Below are positions 18,347 through 28,418 of a stretch of 47,730 nt of DNA, one piece after another. Source of the stretch: Caulobacteraceae bacterium (GTDB taxonomy: Bacteria; Pseudomonadota; Alphaproteobacteria; Caulobacterales; Caulobacteraceae); assembly GCA_947475735.1 (NCBI GenBank), contig CANJLQ010000018.1:1-47730 (forward strand), read 5' to 3'. The translations under genes and the position numbers were made by a program. Below the pieces are notes generated by a model. That model was not told where the DNA came from. It did not search any database and saw only the letters and a list, made by a program, of their open reading frames with translations. The first letter of the stretch is position 1. The number at the start of each line of letters is the position of its first letter.

Positions 18347-21147
18347 CCGCGCGCAATCCTCCCCCCTTGGGGGAGGGGGACCGCGAAGCGGTGGATGGGG
18401 CCAGCCGCGCACGCCGGAGTCCGGGTCGGGCCCCCTCCGTCTCCTCGCTCCGCTCGGATCCACCTCCCCCAAGGGGGGAGGATTTGGCAGCCCGCCTCGA
18501 CGCCCTCGTCGGCGGACCCGGCGTGCGACAGGCGGTGGCCGGGACCCTGCGCGCCCACCACGATACCGCCCGCGAGAGGATCGCCGCCAAGCTCGCCGCC
18601 GGCCTACCCGGGGTCGAGGTCGCCCGCCTCTATGCCGCCGCCGCCGACGACATGCTGACCGCCCTGTGGCGCTTCACGACCGAGACCCTCTATCCCGCGC
18701 CCAACCCGACCGAGGCCGAGAAGCTCGCTCTGGTCGCGGTCGGCGGCTATGGCCGCGGCGTCCTCGCGCCCTTTTCCGATCTCGACATCGTCTTCCTGCG
18801 CCCCTGGAAGACGACCGCCCGGACCGAGACCGTCGCCGAGTTCATGCTCTACGTGCTGTGGGACCTGGGCCTGAAGGTCGGCTCCTCGGCCCGGTCGGTG
18901 GAGGAGGCGCTGAGCCTCGCCCGCTCCGACATGACAATTCGCACGGCGCTTCTGGAGGCCCGGCCCCTGGCGGGCGACCCGGTGCTGGCCGCCGACATTC
19001 TGACCCGCTTCCGCGCCCTCGTCACCGGCACCGATCCGCGCGCCTTCATCGCCGCCAAGATGGAGGAGCGCGACACCCGCCATGCCCGCACCGGGGCCGT
19101 CCGCTACCGCGTCGAGCCCAACATCAAGGACGGCAAGGGCGGCCTGCGCGATCTGAACGCCCTGTTCTGGATCGCTCGCTCCCTGGCGCCGGACAGCCCG
19201 CTCGGGGCCCGCGTGCTGGACGAGCTCCTGACGCCGCGCGAGCGCCGGACCTTCGAGGAGGCCTTCGACTTCCTCTGGCGCGTGCGCTGCCATCTGCACC
19301 TCGCCGCCGGACGCGCCGAGGAGAAGCTGACCTTCGACCTTCAGCCCGAGGTCGCCCGTCGCATGGGCTGGCGGGGTCGAGGCGACGAACCGGCGGTGGA
19401 GCGGTTCATGCGCCGCTACTTCATCGTTGCCCGCGATGTCGGCGCCCTGACCCGCGCCATGAGCGCCACGCTAGAGGCCCGCCAGCAGAAGAAGACCCTC
19501 AGCCTGTCGCGCCTGATCCCCGGCCGCAAACGCAACCTCGGCGTCGAGGGCCTGATCGAGGACGGAGGGCGGCTGTCGGTCACAGGACCCGAGGTCTTTG
19601 TCGAAGACCCGGTCAAGCTGCTGACCCTGTTCGTCTGCGCCGACCAGCACGACCTGGACGTCCACCCCCACGCCTTCTCGGCAGTGACCCGGTCCCTGTC
19701 GCTGGTGACGCCCCGGCTGCGACGCGACCCGCGCGCGACGGCGGCCCTGTTGCACATCCTGGCCCACGGTCATCGTCCCTATCGGGTCATGACGATCATG
19801 AACGAGGCGGGCTTGCTCGGCCGGTTCCTGCCGGAATGGGGCCGGATCGTCGGCCAGACCCAGTTCAACATGTACCACGCCTATACGGTCGACGAGCACA
19901 CGCTCCAGGCCATCGGCATCATCAACGACATCCAGCGCGGCAAGCTGACCGACGACCACCCGCTGGCGTCGGAGGTCATTCATCTGATCGCCGATCCCGA
20001 GGCCCTGATGCTGGCCATGCTGCTGCATGACGTGGGCAAGGGCGGCGACCGGGGTCAGCTGGAGGACGGCGCCATCGCCGCCCGCCGGGCCTGCGAGCGG
20101 CTGGGGCTGGAGCCGCGCCGGATCGAGATCGTGGTCTGGCTGGTCCGCCATCATCTGGCCCTGTCGGACTATGCCCAGAAGCGGGACGTGTCCGATCCCG
20201 CAACCGTGCGCGCCTTCGCCGAGCTGGTCGGTGATCCCGAACGCCTGCGGATGCTGCTGGTCCTGACCGTCGCCGACATCCGCGCCGTGGGCCCCGGCGT
20301 CTGGAACAGCTGGAAGGGCCAGCTGATGCGCAGCCTCTATGGCGCGGTCGAGGCGCTGTTCCGGGGCGAGGATCTCAAGACCGCCGACCCGCTCGCCGAC
20401 CACGCCGCGCTCGTCGCCCGGGCCCACGCCGAGGGCGCCGCCGCCGAGGCCCGCACCGGGGCCGCCGGCCGGATCGAACAGACCACCGAGATCGCCCTCG
20501 CCGCCCGCGACCGCCCCGGCCTGTTCGCCGACCTCGCCGCCGTTCTGGCGGCGGCCGGTGCCGACGTCACCGGGGCTCGTGTCGCAACCGCGCCGGACGG
20601 CACGGTGCTGGACGTGTTCCAGGTCCAGGACGGCGCCGACCAGCCCTATGGCCAGGCCGAACCGCGCCGCCTGACCTCCCTGATCCGTGCGCTCGAAGCC
20701 GCCGCCAAGGGCGAGACGCCCGTGGCCCCGCCCCCCATGCCCACTCCTTCACCGCGTCGTGCCGTCTTCGACGTCCGCCCGGTTGTCATGATCGACAACG
20801 CCGCCTCCGCAGACGCCACGGTGATCGAGGTCTCCGGCGCCGACCGGCCGGGCCTCCTGGCCGAGCTGTCGCGGACCCTGTCCGATCACGATCTGTCGAT
20901 CCGCTCGGCCCATGTCGCCAGCTTTGGCGAACGGGCGGTCGATAGCTTCTATGTCGCCGATCGAAAGGGTCGAAAGCTGATTTCGGACCGCCTGCTGGAC
21001 GAGGTGCATCAGGCGCTGGAGGCGGTGCTGGACCGTGCTTCCAAGCCGCCGGAGGGGCGCCGTATCACCCCCGCACGCGCCAGCGCCCGCGACGTCTCCG
21101 AGCTCGGCGTCCTGAAACCCGTTCCGTCGGCCCCGGAAGCGCGCTAA
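18343..21147 (+). CDS. glnD: Bifunctional [protein-PII] uridylyltransferase/uridylyl-removing enzyme GlnD
   Basis: GlnD senses glutamine and adds or removes UMP on PII proteins to control nitrogen assimilation. The 934-residue frame holds the nucleotidyltransferase motif VGGYGRGVLAPFSDLDIVFL. The HD hydrolase domain (LAMLLHDVGKGGDRG with VVWLVRHHLAL) and two ACT domains (ALAARDRPGLFADLAAVLAA and VSGADRPGLLAELSRTLSDH) follow. GTG 18343 overlaps the mutS stop by 4 bases. Residues 5-47 are encoded by a 130-bp palindromic repeat and have no GlnD homology. TTG 18484, just after the repeat and preceded by a GGGGGGAGG tract, is an alternative start that would restore a normal N-terminus. Confidence 0.95.
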   Translation: MTARNPPPLGEGDREAVDGASRARRSPGRAPSVSSLRSDPPPPRGEDLAARLDALVGGPGVRQAVAGTLRAHHDTARERIAAKLAAGLPGVEVARLYAAAADDMLTALWRFTTETLYPAPNPTEAEKLALVAVGGYGRGVLAPFSDLDIVFLRPWKTTARTETVAEFMLYVLWDLGLKVGSSARSVEEALSLARSDMTIRTALLEARPLAGDPVLAADILTRFRALVTGTDPRAFIAAKMEERDTRHARTGAVRYRVEPNIKDGKGGLRDLNALFWIARSLAPDSPLGARVLDELLTPRERRTFEEAFDFLWRVRCHLHLAAGRAEEKLTFDLQPEVARRMGWRGRGDEPAVERFMRRYFIVARDVGALTRAMSATLEARQQKKTLSLSRLIPGRKRNLGVEGLIEDGGRLSVTGPEVFVEDPVKLLTLFVCADQHDLDVHPHAFSAVTRSLSLVTPRLRRDPRATAALLHILAHGHRPYRVMTIMNEAGLLGRFLPEWGRIVGQTQFNMYHAYTVDEHTLQAIGIINDIQRGKLTDDHPLASEVIHLIADPEALMLAMLLHDVGKGGDRGQLEDGAIAARRACERLGLEPRRIEIVVWLVRHHLALSDYAQKRDVSDPATVRAFAELVGDPERLRMLLVLTVADIRAVGPGVWNSWKGQLMRSLYGAVEALFRGEDLKTADPLADHAALVARAHAEGAAAEARTGAAGRIEQTTEIALAARDRPGLFADLAAVLAAAGADVTGARVATAPDGTVLDVFQVQDGADQPYGQAEPRRLTSLIRALEAAAKGETPVAPPPMPTPSPRRAVFDVRPVVMIDNAASADATVIEVSGADRPGLLAELSRTLSDHDLSIRSAHVASFGERAVDSFYVADRKGRKLISDRLLDEVHQALEAVLDRASKPPEGRRITPARASARDVSELGVLKPVPSAPEAR
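18355..18484. repeat. Palindromic repeat element inside the 5' end of glnD
   Basis: The 26-base ends (18355-18380 and 18459-18484) are inverted repeats of each other with one mismatch, built around CCTCCCCC-TTGGGGGAGG. The interior has smaller palindromes (CCGCGAAGCGG) and a CTCCTCGCTCCGCTC block. This form resembles intergenic palindromic repeats I know from Caulobacter and Brevundimonas genomes. Here it lies within a coding frame, with no stop codon in the glnD frame. No second copy was noticed in the window. Confidence 0.8.
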
Positions 21148-21181
21148 GCGCTGCGTTCGCCCCTCGCTCCGTGAGATCGCC

Positions 21182-22777
21182 TTGAGCCTCGCCCGCAACA
21201 CGCTTGTTCAGGCGACCCTGACGCTGGGCAGCCGCATCCTGGGCTTCGGCCGCGACCTCGCCCTGTCGGCCCAGTTCGGCCAGGGGCCGATGATGGACGC
21301 CTTCACCACGGCGTTGATGCTGCCCAACATGTTCCGCCGCCTGTTCGCCGAGGGTGCCTTCGCCCAGGCCTTCGTGCCGATCTACGGCGGCGTGCGCGCC
21401 CGCGATGGCGAAGCCGCGGCGGCCGTGACGGCGTCCGAGGCCCTGTCCTTCATGTTCGCCGTCGTGGCGGGGGTCTGTATCGCGCTGCAGGTCGCCATGC
21501 CCTGGATCATGCCGGTCCTGCTGTCGGCCTGGGCGGACGACGCCGGTGTCATGTTCGCGGCCACGACCGCCGCCCAGCTGACCATGCCCTACCTGGCCTG
21601 CATGACCATCGCCTCGCTGCTGTCGGGGGTGCTGAACACCGCCGGACGGTTCGCCCTGTCGGCAGGCGTACCGGTCTTCCTGAACCTGTGCACCCTTGTC
21701 CCTTTGCTGGCCCCGTTCGTCGTCGAGATGGACCAGACCACCGTTCTTCTGGCGACATCTGCGGCGGTCAGCGTCGCCGGCCTGATCCAGATGGCGCTGC
21801 TGTGGTGGGGCGTCCGGCGGCTCGGCGTCACCCTGCGGCTGGGCTTGCCGCGCCTGACGCCCGGCGTGTCGCGCACGCTGAAACTGGCCATCCCCGGCGT
21901 TATCGCGGGCGGCGCGCTGCAGCTGAACTCGGTCGTCAGCCAGTTGCTGACCGGCTCCAACGAAGGGGCGCGCTCGGTCCTATACAACGCCGACCGCCTG
22001 TACCAACTGCCGCTCGGCCTGGTCGGCGTCGCCATCGGCCTGGCCCTCGTTCCCCGCCTGACCCGGGCCTTCGTCGCCGGCGACCACGAGGGTGGCAGGC
22101 GAACCCTGGACGACGGCATCACCCTGTCGATGGCCTTCACCCTGCCGGCGGCCGTGGCCCTGTTCGTCATCCCCTTCTTCATCATCGACGCCACGGTGAC
22201 GCGCGGTGCTTTCACCAGCCAGGACGCCGCGCGCACCGCCGACGTGCTGCGCCAGTTCGCCTGGGGGGTTCCCGCCTTCGTCCTCGCCAAGGTCCTGACC
22301 CCGCCCTTCTTCGCCCGCGAGGACACGCGCCGCCCGATGGTCTTTTCGATCGCGGCGGTGGTGGTGACCGTGGTCCTGGGGGCTGGGCTGTTCTGGTGGC
22401 TCGACACCAATGGCATGGACGGTGTCATCGGCCTGGCCATCGCCACCAGCGTCTCGGCCTGGGTCAATGTCGCGCTGCTGGGCGGCACTCTGCTGCGCGA
22501 GCGGACCTGGAGCCTGTCGGCCCGGTTCGTCTCCCGCTTGGTCCGCGTGTTGGCCGCCAGCGCCGTGATGGCCGGCGTCCTGCTGGCCGCCGGCATCTTC
22601 TACGACGACCTCGCCCGGCTGTTCCTGGCCAAGGAGGTCGCGGTTCTGGCGGTCTGCGGCGTGGGGGCTCTTGTGTATGGCGTCTGCATCGTGCTTTTCC
22701 GCGCGGTCAGCCCGGCGGAACTCAAGGCCGTGCTGAGGCGTGAACCCGGGGCTTCCACCCCCTCCGGACTGGACTGA
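21182..22777 (+). CDS. murJ: Lipid II flippase MurJ (MviN family)
   Basis: MurJ moves lipid-linked peptidoglycan precursor (lipid II) from the inner to the outer leaflet of the cytoplasmic membrane and is essential in most bacteria. The 531-residue protein has about 14 transmembrane helices of the MOP/MATE-like fold. It begins [20 protein letters not shown] and contains [35 protein letters not shown], a family hallmark with conserved arginines. Translation starts at TTG 21182, 34 bp after glnD. Its stop codon overlaps the trpS ATG by one base, so mutS-glnD-murJ-trpS looks like one transcription unit. Confidence 0.96.
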   Translation: MSLARNTLVQATLTLGSRILGFGRDLALSAQFGQGPMMDAFTTALMLPNMFRRLFAEGAFAQAFVPIYGGVRARDGEAAAAVTASEALSFMFAVVAGVCIALQVAMPWIMPVLLSAWADDAGVMFAATTAAQLTMPYLACMTIASLLSGVLNTAGRFALSAGVPVFLNLCTLVPLLAPFVVEMDQTTVLLATSAAVSVAGLIQMALLWWGVRRLGVTLRLGLPRLTPGVSRTLKLAIPGVIAGGALQLNSVVSQLLTGSNEGARSVLYNADRLYQLPLGLVGVAIGLALVPRLTRAFVAGDHEGGRRTLDDGITLSMAFTLPAAVALFVIPFFIIDATVTRGAFTSQDAARTADVLRQFAWGVPAFVLAKVLTPPFFAREDTRRPMVFSIAAVVVTVVLGAGLFWWLDTNGMDGVIGLAIATSVSAWVNVALLGGTLLRERTWSLSARFVSRLVRVLAASAVMAGVLLAAGIFYDDLARLFLAKEVAVLAVCGVGALVYGVCIVLFRAVSPAELKAVLRREPGASTPSGLD

Positions 22778-23826
22778 TGACCGAAGATACCCTCGCCGCC
22801 TCGTTCCCGACTTATGGCGGCCCCCGCCGTATCCTGTCCGGCATCCAGGCGTCCGGGGCGCTCCACCTCGGCAACTACCTCGGCGCGCTGAAGCGGTTCA
22901 CGGCGCTGCAGGACAGTGGCGCGCCCTGCTTTCTGTTCGTCGCCGACCTGCACGCCATCACCGTCTGGCAGGACCCCGCCGTCCTGACCGCCCAGACGCG
23001 AGAGATCGCCGCCGCCTACATCGCCTCCGGCCTCGACCCGGCGAAGTCCACCATCTTCCCGCAATCCGCCGTGCGGGCCCATTCCGAGCTGGCCTGGATC
23101 CTGAACTGCGTCGCCCGCCTCGGCTGGCTGGATCGCATGACCCAGTTCAAGGAGAAGTCCGGCAAGCACAAGGAACGCGCCTCGGTCGGCCTCTACACCT
23201 ACCCCGTGCTCCAGGCCGCCGACATCCTGCTCTACAAGGCGACCGAAGTGCCGGTGGGCGAGGACCAGAAGCAGCATCTGGAACTGACCCGCGACATCGC
23301 CGCCAAGTTCAACACCGACTTCGGCGCTCCCGGCTTCTTCCCCCTGCCCGAGCCTCTCATCCAGGGCCCGGCGACGCGGGTCATGAGCCTGCGCGACGGC
23401 GGGGCCAAGATGTCCAAGTCCGATCCCTCGGACCAGAGCCGCATCAACCTGACCGACGACGCCGACACCATCGCCGCCAAGGTGCGCAAGGCCAGGACCG
23501 ACCCCGAGCCCCTGCCCGAAACGCTGGACGGCCTCGCCGATCGCCCGGAAGCGAAGAACCTCGTCGCCATCTACGCGGCCCTGGCCGACATCAGCCGCGA
23601 ACAGGTCATCGAGCAGTTCGGCGGCCAGGGTTTCGGTGCCTTCAAGCCGGCCCTGGCGGATCTCGCCGTCTCGGCCCTGGCACCGGTCACCGCCGAGATG
23701 CGCCGGTTGATGGACGATCCCGCCGAGATCGACCGCGTGCTGAAGGACGGCGCCGAACGCGCCGCCGCCATCGCCGATCCGGTGGTGGACGAGGTCAAAC
23801 GCATCGTGGGTTTCTGGCGCGGCTGA
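22777..23826 (+). CDS. trpS: Tryptophanyl-tRNA synthetase
   Basis: TrpS charges tRNA-Trp with tryptophan in the cytoplasm. The 349-residue class I synthetase has the HIGH-type motif ([12 protein letters not shown]) and the KMSKS loop ([12 protein letters not shown]). The tryptophan-binding segments FVADLHAIT and [15 protein letters not shown] are also present. Its length matches bacterial TrpS. The ATG at 22777 overlaps the murJ stop by one base, so it is translationally coupled. No upstream T-box or attenuator is apparent. Confidence 0.97.
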   Translation: MTEDTLAASFPTYGGPRRILSGIQASGALHLGNYLGALKRFTALQDSGAPCFLFVADLHAITVWQDPAVLTAQTREIAAAYIASGLDPAKSTIFPQSAVRAHSELAWILNCVARLGWLDRMTQFKEKSGKHKERASVGLYTYPVLQAADILLYKATEVPVGEDQKQHLELTRDIAAKFNTDFGAPGFFPLPEPLIQGPATRVMSLRDGGAKMSKSDPSDQSRINLTDDADTIAAKVRKARTDPEPLPETLDGLADRPEAKNLVAIYAALADISREQVIEQFGGQGFGAFKPALADLAVSALAPVTAEMRRLMDDPAEIDRVLKDGAERAAAIADPVVDEVKRIVGFWRG

Positions 23827-23894
23827 CCGCGCTTTTCGGACGCTGAATGCGACCGAGGCTTCACCATAGCGGCGACGCGGCCTAGGTCTCGCGC

Positions 23895-24581
23895 ATGGCT
23901 CACCCCCTCGACCGTCCGCTCTGGAATGCCTTGACCGGCCGCCTTTCAGCCGTGGCGCTCGGCGACGCCTGCGCCGTTCGCATCGACCCTCAGGTCGGCG
24001 TCTTCGCCGCCGCCGCCGATGCCTCGCCCGACAGCATCGCCGCCCTGACCGCCCTGTGCAGCGCCCACCCCGGGGCCGGTCTGGTCGAGCGGACCGACGG
24101 CCCGATGGAGGACGTCCTCCCGACCGGCATCGCGGTCGTCAGCCGCGCCCCCTGCGTCCAGATGATCTGCGAGGTGCTGACCCCCGCTGCCGCCGATGGG
24201 CTGGACGTGGTGCCTCTCGGCCAAGCCGACGCCGAAGAGATGCTGGCCCTCGCCACCCTGACCAAGCCCGGCCCGTTCCGAGCCCGGACCCATGAACTGG
24301 GCGGCTTCATCGGCGTGAAGCGCGATGGCCGGCTTGCGGCCATGGCCGGGCGGCGCCTTCGGGTCGCGGGCCACACCGAACTGTCCGGCGTCTGCACCCA
24401 CCCCGATTTTCGCGGCCACGGCCTGGCCACCGCCCTGTCGCGCCGCGTCGTCGCCGCCGTCCTGGCCGAGGGCGAGACCGCCTTCCTGCACGCCTATGCC
24501 GACCACGACGCCACGATCGCCCTGTACGAAAGCCTCGGCTTCCGAACCCGGGCGCGCGTTACCTACACCGTCCTCGCCTGA
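23895..24581 (+). CDS. GNAT-family N-acetyltransferase
   Basis: The 228-residue protein has the GNAT acetyl-CoA motif in its C-terminal half: ELSGVCTHPDFRGHGLATAL (V/I-x-x-x-x-R-G-x-G-x-A), followed by AFLHAYADHDATIALYESLGF. The N-terminal half (residues 1-110) is unlike a catalytic GNAT domain and may be a degenerate or substrate-binding domain, as in two-domain FR47-like proteins. The substrate is unknown. It is followed 14 bp downstream by an OsmC-family gene in the same direction. Confidence 0.88.
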   Translation: MAHPLDRPLWNALTGRLSAVALGDACAVRIDPQVGVFAAAADASPDSIAALTALCSAHPGAGLVERTDGPMEDVLPTGIAVVSRAPCVQMICEVLTPAAADGLDVVPLGQADAEEMLALATLTKPGPFRARTHELGGFIGVKRDGRLAAMAGRRLRVAGHTELSGVCTHPDFRGHGLATALSRRVVAAVLAEGETAFLHAYADHDATIALYESLGFRTRARVTYTVLA

Positions 24582-24595
24582 CCGGAGCGCCTGCC

Positions 24596-25054
24596 ATGAG
24601 CGACCACACCGCCACTGTCGAATGGGTCCGGGGCGGCCAGCCCTTCTCCGACAACCGCTATTCCCGCGCCCACGACTGGACCTTCGACGGCGGAGCGGTT
24701 GTGCGCGGGTCCTCGGCCCCGACCAGCGTGGCCGTGCCGATGTCGGACCCCACCGCCGTCGATCCGGAAGAGGCGCTGGTCGCCGCCGTCAGCAGCTGTC
24801 ACATGCTGTTCTTCCTCGCCCTGGCGGCGAAGGCCGGCTTCGTCATCGACCGCTACCGCGATGCCGCCTCGGGCACGCTGGCGCGCGACGATCGGGGCCG
24901 GATGTCGATGACCGAGATCGTCCTGCGTCCCGCCGTGACCTGGTCGGGCCCGGCCCCCGACGCGGCGAAACTGTCGGACCTGCACGACCAGTCCCATCGC
25001 CTCTGCTACATCGCCAACTCGATCCGTGGCGAAGTCCGGGTGGAGCCGGCCTGA
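24596..25054 (+). CDS. OsmC-family peroxiredoxin-like protein
   Basis: The 152-residue protein matches OsmC/Ohr-family proteins in length and in the AVSSCHMLFFLALAAKAGF segment. That segment carries one active-site cysteine on a helix; the second (SHRLCYIANSI) comes near the C-terminus. Family members reduce organic hydroperoxides with these two cysteines. GGAG precedes ATG 24596 by 8 bases. The 14-bp gap to the GNAT gene suggests co-transcription. No OhrR-type regulator lies nearby, so the inducing signal is unknown. Confidence 0.9.
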   Translation: MSDHTATVEWVRGGQPFSDNRYSRAHDWTFDGGAVVRGSSAPTSVAVPMSDPTAVDPEEALVAAVSSCHMLFFLALAAKAGFVIDRYRDAASGTLARDDRGRMSMTEIVLRPAVTWSGPAPDAAKLSDLHDQSHRLCYIANSIRGEVRVEPA

Positions 25055-25057
25055 ACC

Positions 25058-25816
25058 CTACACTGGCGGCGCGACCGCCGTGTCTTCCAGCAGGGCACCG
25101 AACCGCCGGATCGCCTCGTTGCACAGGGCGTCGTCGTAGCGCATCGGCGGGGCCGTCATCGGCTCATCGAAGCTGTGTGTGCCGTCCGCGATCCAGGTCT
25201 CGACCTCGGCTCCGCAGTTTCGGATCATGGCGTTGACGCGCTCGGCGTTGCGGACGGTGGTCAGGTGATCCTTGGCCGCCACCACGGCCAGGGTCTTGGG
25301 ACAATGTCGCCACGGCCGCATCCGGTTCAGCGCCGCGATCCCGACATAGGGATAGGCGAGATAGGTCGCCTTGACCCCCTCCAGCGAAACCCGTTGGGCA
25401 TCGATCAGACCCAGCGCGCCCGGCCGTTCCCGATCGGCGCTCATCGCCTCCATGATGCCCCAGCCCCCGTGGCTCCAGCCGCCGAGCAGCAGCGTCGAGC
25501 CGTCGACGTCCGGCCGCGCCGAGATTCCGTCGATGGACGCCAGGATGTCGCCCGCCCTTTCCCAGCCGCGAAGCAACAGGCCGGTGCAGACCGTCGCCAT
25601 GGCGAACTGACGGCTCCATCCGCGCGGCGCATAGGAATCCACGATGAACGCCCGCCACCCCCTGGCCTTGGCTGCCTGCGCATAACGCGGCAGATGTCCC
25701 CGCAGGCCCCCGCACCCGTGAAATAGCAGGGCCGCCGGGCGCGGACGGGCGTCCTCGGGTCCGACGACCGAGACATGGGGTTCCAGGCGGGTCCAGCGTG
25801 CGGCGAGCGTGTTCAT
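25058..25816 (-). CDS. Dienelactone hydrolase-family alpha/beta hydrolase
   Basis: The 252-residue protein is an alpha/beta hydrolase with an oxyanion segment LLFHGCGGLRGHL. The nucleophile elbow reads GGWSHGGWG (Ser in G-x-S-x-G form), and the candidate acid and histidine are AAKDHLT and DGTHSFDEP. The nearest named family is dienelactone hydrolase; the substrate cannot be told. ATG 25816 is preferred, and ATG 25828 four codons upstream is possible. Its 3' end converges on the OsmC gene with a 3-bp gap. It is divergent from recQ, the two genes lying about 120 bp apart. Confidence 0.82.
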   Translation of the reverse strand: MNTLAARWTRLEPHVSVVGPEDARPRPAALLFHGCGGLRGHLPRYAQAAKARGWRAFIVDSYAPRGWSRQFAMATVCTGLLLRGWERAGDILASIDGISARPDVDGSTLLLGGWSHGGWGIMEAMSADRERPGALGLIDAQRVSLEGVKATYLAYPYVGIAALNRMRPWRHCPKTLAVVAAKDHLTTVRNAERVNAMIRNCGAEVETWIADGTHSFDEPMTAPPMRYDDALCNEAIRRFGALLEDTAVAPPV

Positions 25817-25937
25817 AAGACCCACCATAGCGCCAGAACGCGACGCGTGGACGGCGGGCTGGTCAGGAACATATCGACGCGCGGGTCACCGGGGCCGATC
25901 GCCCTCATCCCCCCTCCCATTCTCCGTCGTTTCCCGT

Positions 25938-27809
25938 ATGTCCTCATCCATGATTCACGACCCGATCTCCGCCGCCCGGGACATGCTGGAGCGGGTCTGG
26001 GGCCATGCCGATTTCCGGGGGCTTCAGGCCTCGGTCGTGGCCGAGGTTCTGGCCGGTCGCGACGTGCTGGCGGTCCTGCCGACCGGCGGCGGCAAGAGCG
26101 TCTGCTATCAGATCCCGGCCCTGATCCGCCCGGGCCTGGGCCTCGTAATCTCGCCCCTGATCGCGCTCATGACCGACCAGGTCGAGGCGCTGAAGCAGCA
26201 GGGGGTGCGCGCCGCCCGCCTCGACTCCGGCCTGTCGCTGGACGAACGCTCCGGCGTCCTGCGCGCCGCCCGATCCGGCGATCTGGATCTGCTCTATGTC
26301 TCGCCCGAAGGTCTGCAGTCCGGCGCACTGCTGGACCGACTGGCCGACTTGCCGCTCGCCCTTATCGCCATCGACGAGGCCCACTGCGTCAGCCAGTGGG
26401 GCCACGACTTCCGGCCCGACTATCGGACCCTGGGCCGCTTGGGTCAGCTCTTTCCCGGTGTCCCTCGCATCGCCGTCACCGCGACTGCGGACGCCCGAAC
26501 CCGCGACGACATCCTCGCCTCGCTCCATCTGGAAGGGGCGGCCGTCTTCGTCGACAGCTTCGCCCGCCCGAACCTTCAGCTCTCGGCTGTGCGCAAGGAA
26601 AGCGCGTCCCGTGCCAAGACCGACGCCCACGTCATCGAACTCGTCCGTGCCCGAAAGGGTCAGTCCGGCGTGGTCTATTGCGGCAGCCGCGACGGCTGCG
26701 AACGCGTGGCCGATGCGCTGAAATCCGCCGGCACCAACGCCATCGCCTACCACGCCGGCATGGCGGGCCCGGAGCGCGACCGGCGGCTGGAGCGGTTCCT
26801 GGCCGAGGACGGGGCGGTGATGGTGGCCACCATCGCCTTCGGTATGGGGGTCGACAAGGCCGACGTCCGTTTCGTCATCCACGCCGATCCGCCGGGCAGT
26901 CTGGAGGCTTATTGGCAGGAGATCGGCCGCGCCGGCCGCGACGGCGAACCCGCCGACGGCATCACCCTGTACGGCCCGTCCGATATCGCCTGGACGCTGC
27001 GTCGTCTCGAGGGCCGTCCCATGGCCGAGGAGGTCAAGGCGGTCCAGACGCGCAAGGCCCGCCAGCTGTTCGCCATGCTGGACGGCGCCGCCTGCCGGGC
27101 CCAGGCCGTGCGCCGCTATTTCGGAGAGACTGACGCCGGCGTCTGCGGCGTCTGCGACATCTGCCAGGACCCGCCCGCCCTCCACGACGCCACCGTCGCC
27201 GCCCAGAAGGCGCTCGCGGCCGTCCAGCGGCTGGGCGGCCGGTTCGGACGCGGCCGGATCGTCGATCACCTGCTGGGCAAGACCAAGGACGTGCAGCCCT
27301 GGGAGACCGACTTGTCCACCTGGGGCATCGGCAAGGACATCGCCCCAACCGGCTGGCGTGACATCCTGGATCACCTGATGTTCGAGGGCCTGCTGGTCGA
27401 GGATCCCAACGACGGCAAGCCCCTGGTCACGCTGGGCGATGCCGAACGCATCCGCGCCGTCTATCGCGGAGAGACGAAGGTCGAGGTCCGCCGCAGCCCT
27501 CCGGGCTTCGACGCCGCCACCCGCTCGGGCAATCCCCGGAACCGGACCCGCAATGACAGGAACGCCGCCGTCGAGGCGCTCGACGCCGACGTCCGCGCCC
27601 GGTTCGAGGCCCTGCGCGCCTGGCGCCGCGACCGGGCGTCGGAACAGCACGTCCCGCCCTATGTCATCTTCCAGGACAAGACGCTGCTGGAGATCGCTCA
27701 GCGAGAGCCGGGGTCGCTGGATGCCCTGGCGGCCATGTCCGGCGTCGGCCAGTCCAAGATCGACCGCTATGGCGCGGGCGTGCTGAAGGTGCTGGCGGAG
27801 CTCGCCTGA
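25938..27809 (+). CDS. recQ: ATP-dependent DNA helicase RecQ
   Basis: RecQ unwinds DNA 3'-to-5' in recombination and replication-fork repair. The 623-residue protein has Walker A TGGGKS (residues 49-54), the DEAH box (LIAIDEAHCVSQWGHDFRP) and helicase motif VI (WQEIGRAGRDG). The zinc-binding RQC region has four cysteines (ACRAQ, VCGVCDIC), and a C-terminal HRDC domain (LREWRR-type, here LRAWRRDRASEQHVPPYVIF) follows. ATG 25938 is chosen; ATG 25950 is an alternative. The frame is open upstream to 25809, but that part overlaps the divergent hydrolase gene and is not homologous. Confidence 0.95.
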   Translation: MSSSMIHDPISAARDMLERVWGHADFRGLQASVVAEVLAGRDVLAVLPTGGGKSVCYQIPALIRPGLGLVISPLIALMTDQVEALKQQGVRAARLDSGLSLDERSGVLRAARSGDLDLLYVSPEGLQSGALLDRLADLPLALIAIDEAHCVSQWGHDFRPDYRTLGRLGQLFPGVPRIAVTATADARTRDDILASLHLEGAAVFVDSFARPNLQLSAVRKESASRAKTDAHVIELVRARKGQSGVVYCGSRDGCERVADALKSAGTNAIAYHAGMAGPERDRRLERFLAEDGAVMVATIAFGMGVDKADVRFVIHADPPGSLEAYWQEIGRAGRDGEPADGITLYGPSDIAWTLRRLEGRPMAEEVKAVQTRKARQLFAMLDGAACRAQAVRRYFGETDAGVCGVCDICQDPPALHDATVAAQKALAAVQRLGGRFGRGRIVDHLLGKTKDVQPWETDLSTWGIGKDIAPTGWRDILDHLMFEGLLVEDPNDGKPLVTLGDAERIRAVYRGETKVEVRRSPPGFDAATRSGNPRNRTRNDRNAAVEALDADVRARFEALRAWRRDRASEQHVPPYVIFQDKTLLEIAQREPGSLDALAAMSGVGQSKIDRYGAGVLKVLAELA

Positions 27810-27812
27810 GCG

Positions 27813-28409
27813 TCAGGCCGGGACGGTCTCGCGGAAGCTCTGCCGCTGCTCCAACGCGGTCTGAAGCGCCACCAGCCCCGGCCGCCCGTTCTTCCAGTCG
27901 TAGTCCGGATGGCGGAAATCCAGCCAGGTCACCGCGCATCCCGCGGTGATGACCCCCATGTCCAGCGGCTCGGCGGCGATGTCAGCGGCCTCCAACGCGT
28001 CGAGCGCGCGGCCCATGTTCTCGGTCCAGCGCGTCATCCACGACGGTGACCGCTCGCTCTCGGGCCGACGTGTCTCCAGGAGCAGCTTCACGCCCATCTC
28101 CAGCACGGCCGAGGCCAGCCCCTCGATCCGTTTGACCCGCCACCGCTCCCGGCCATCGACGGGCAGAAGAACGGGGTCCGCGCCCTGCCGGTCCAGCCAC
28201 TCGCAGATCACCGGGCTGTCCAGGATCGCTTCGCCATCGTCGGTGAGCAGGGCCGGCACCTGGGCGATCGGATTGACCGCCAGCAGCGCTTCGGGGCTCT
28301 CGTACGGATTGACCAGAACCTCCTCGACGCGATCCGTGAGTCCCTTCTCCCGGACCACGATCCGGCATTTGCGCGCGAACGGCGAAGGCGGGGCGATGTA
28401 GAGCTTCAT
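27813..28409 (-). CDS. Glutathione S-transferase-family protein
   Basis: The 198-residue protein has a thioredoxin-like N-terminal domain (MKLYIAPPSPFARKCRIVVR, where the Ser near residue 9 is the likely catalytic residue, and the cis-proline block QVPALLTDDGEAILDSPVIC). A helical C-terminal domain follows. This matches small GSTs that conjugate glutathione to electrophiles or reduce disulfides. It starts 10 bp after the ispG stop on the same strand and may be co-transcribed with ispG, though the reason for the pairing is not apparent. The gene converges on recQ. Confidence 0.88.
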   Translation of the reverse strand: MKLYIAPPSPFARKCRIVVREKGLTDRVEEVLVNPYESPEALLAVNPIAQVPALLTDDGEAILDSPVICEWLDRQGADPVLLPVDGRERWRVKRIEGLASAVLEMGVKLLLETRRPESERSPSWMTRWTENMGRALDALEAADIAAEPLDMGVITAGCAVTWLDFRHPDYDWKNGRPGLVALQTALEQRQSFRETVPA

Positions 28410-28418
28410 GGGACCGGA

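Noticed and set aside
15647..18472. 941-residue open frame antisense to mutS
   Set aside because: It is a long GC-driven shadow of a clear MutS frame, with a low-complexity Gly/Arg/Ala/Val composition and no domain.
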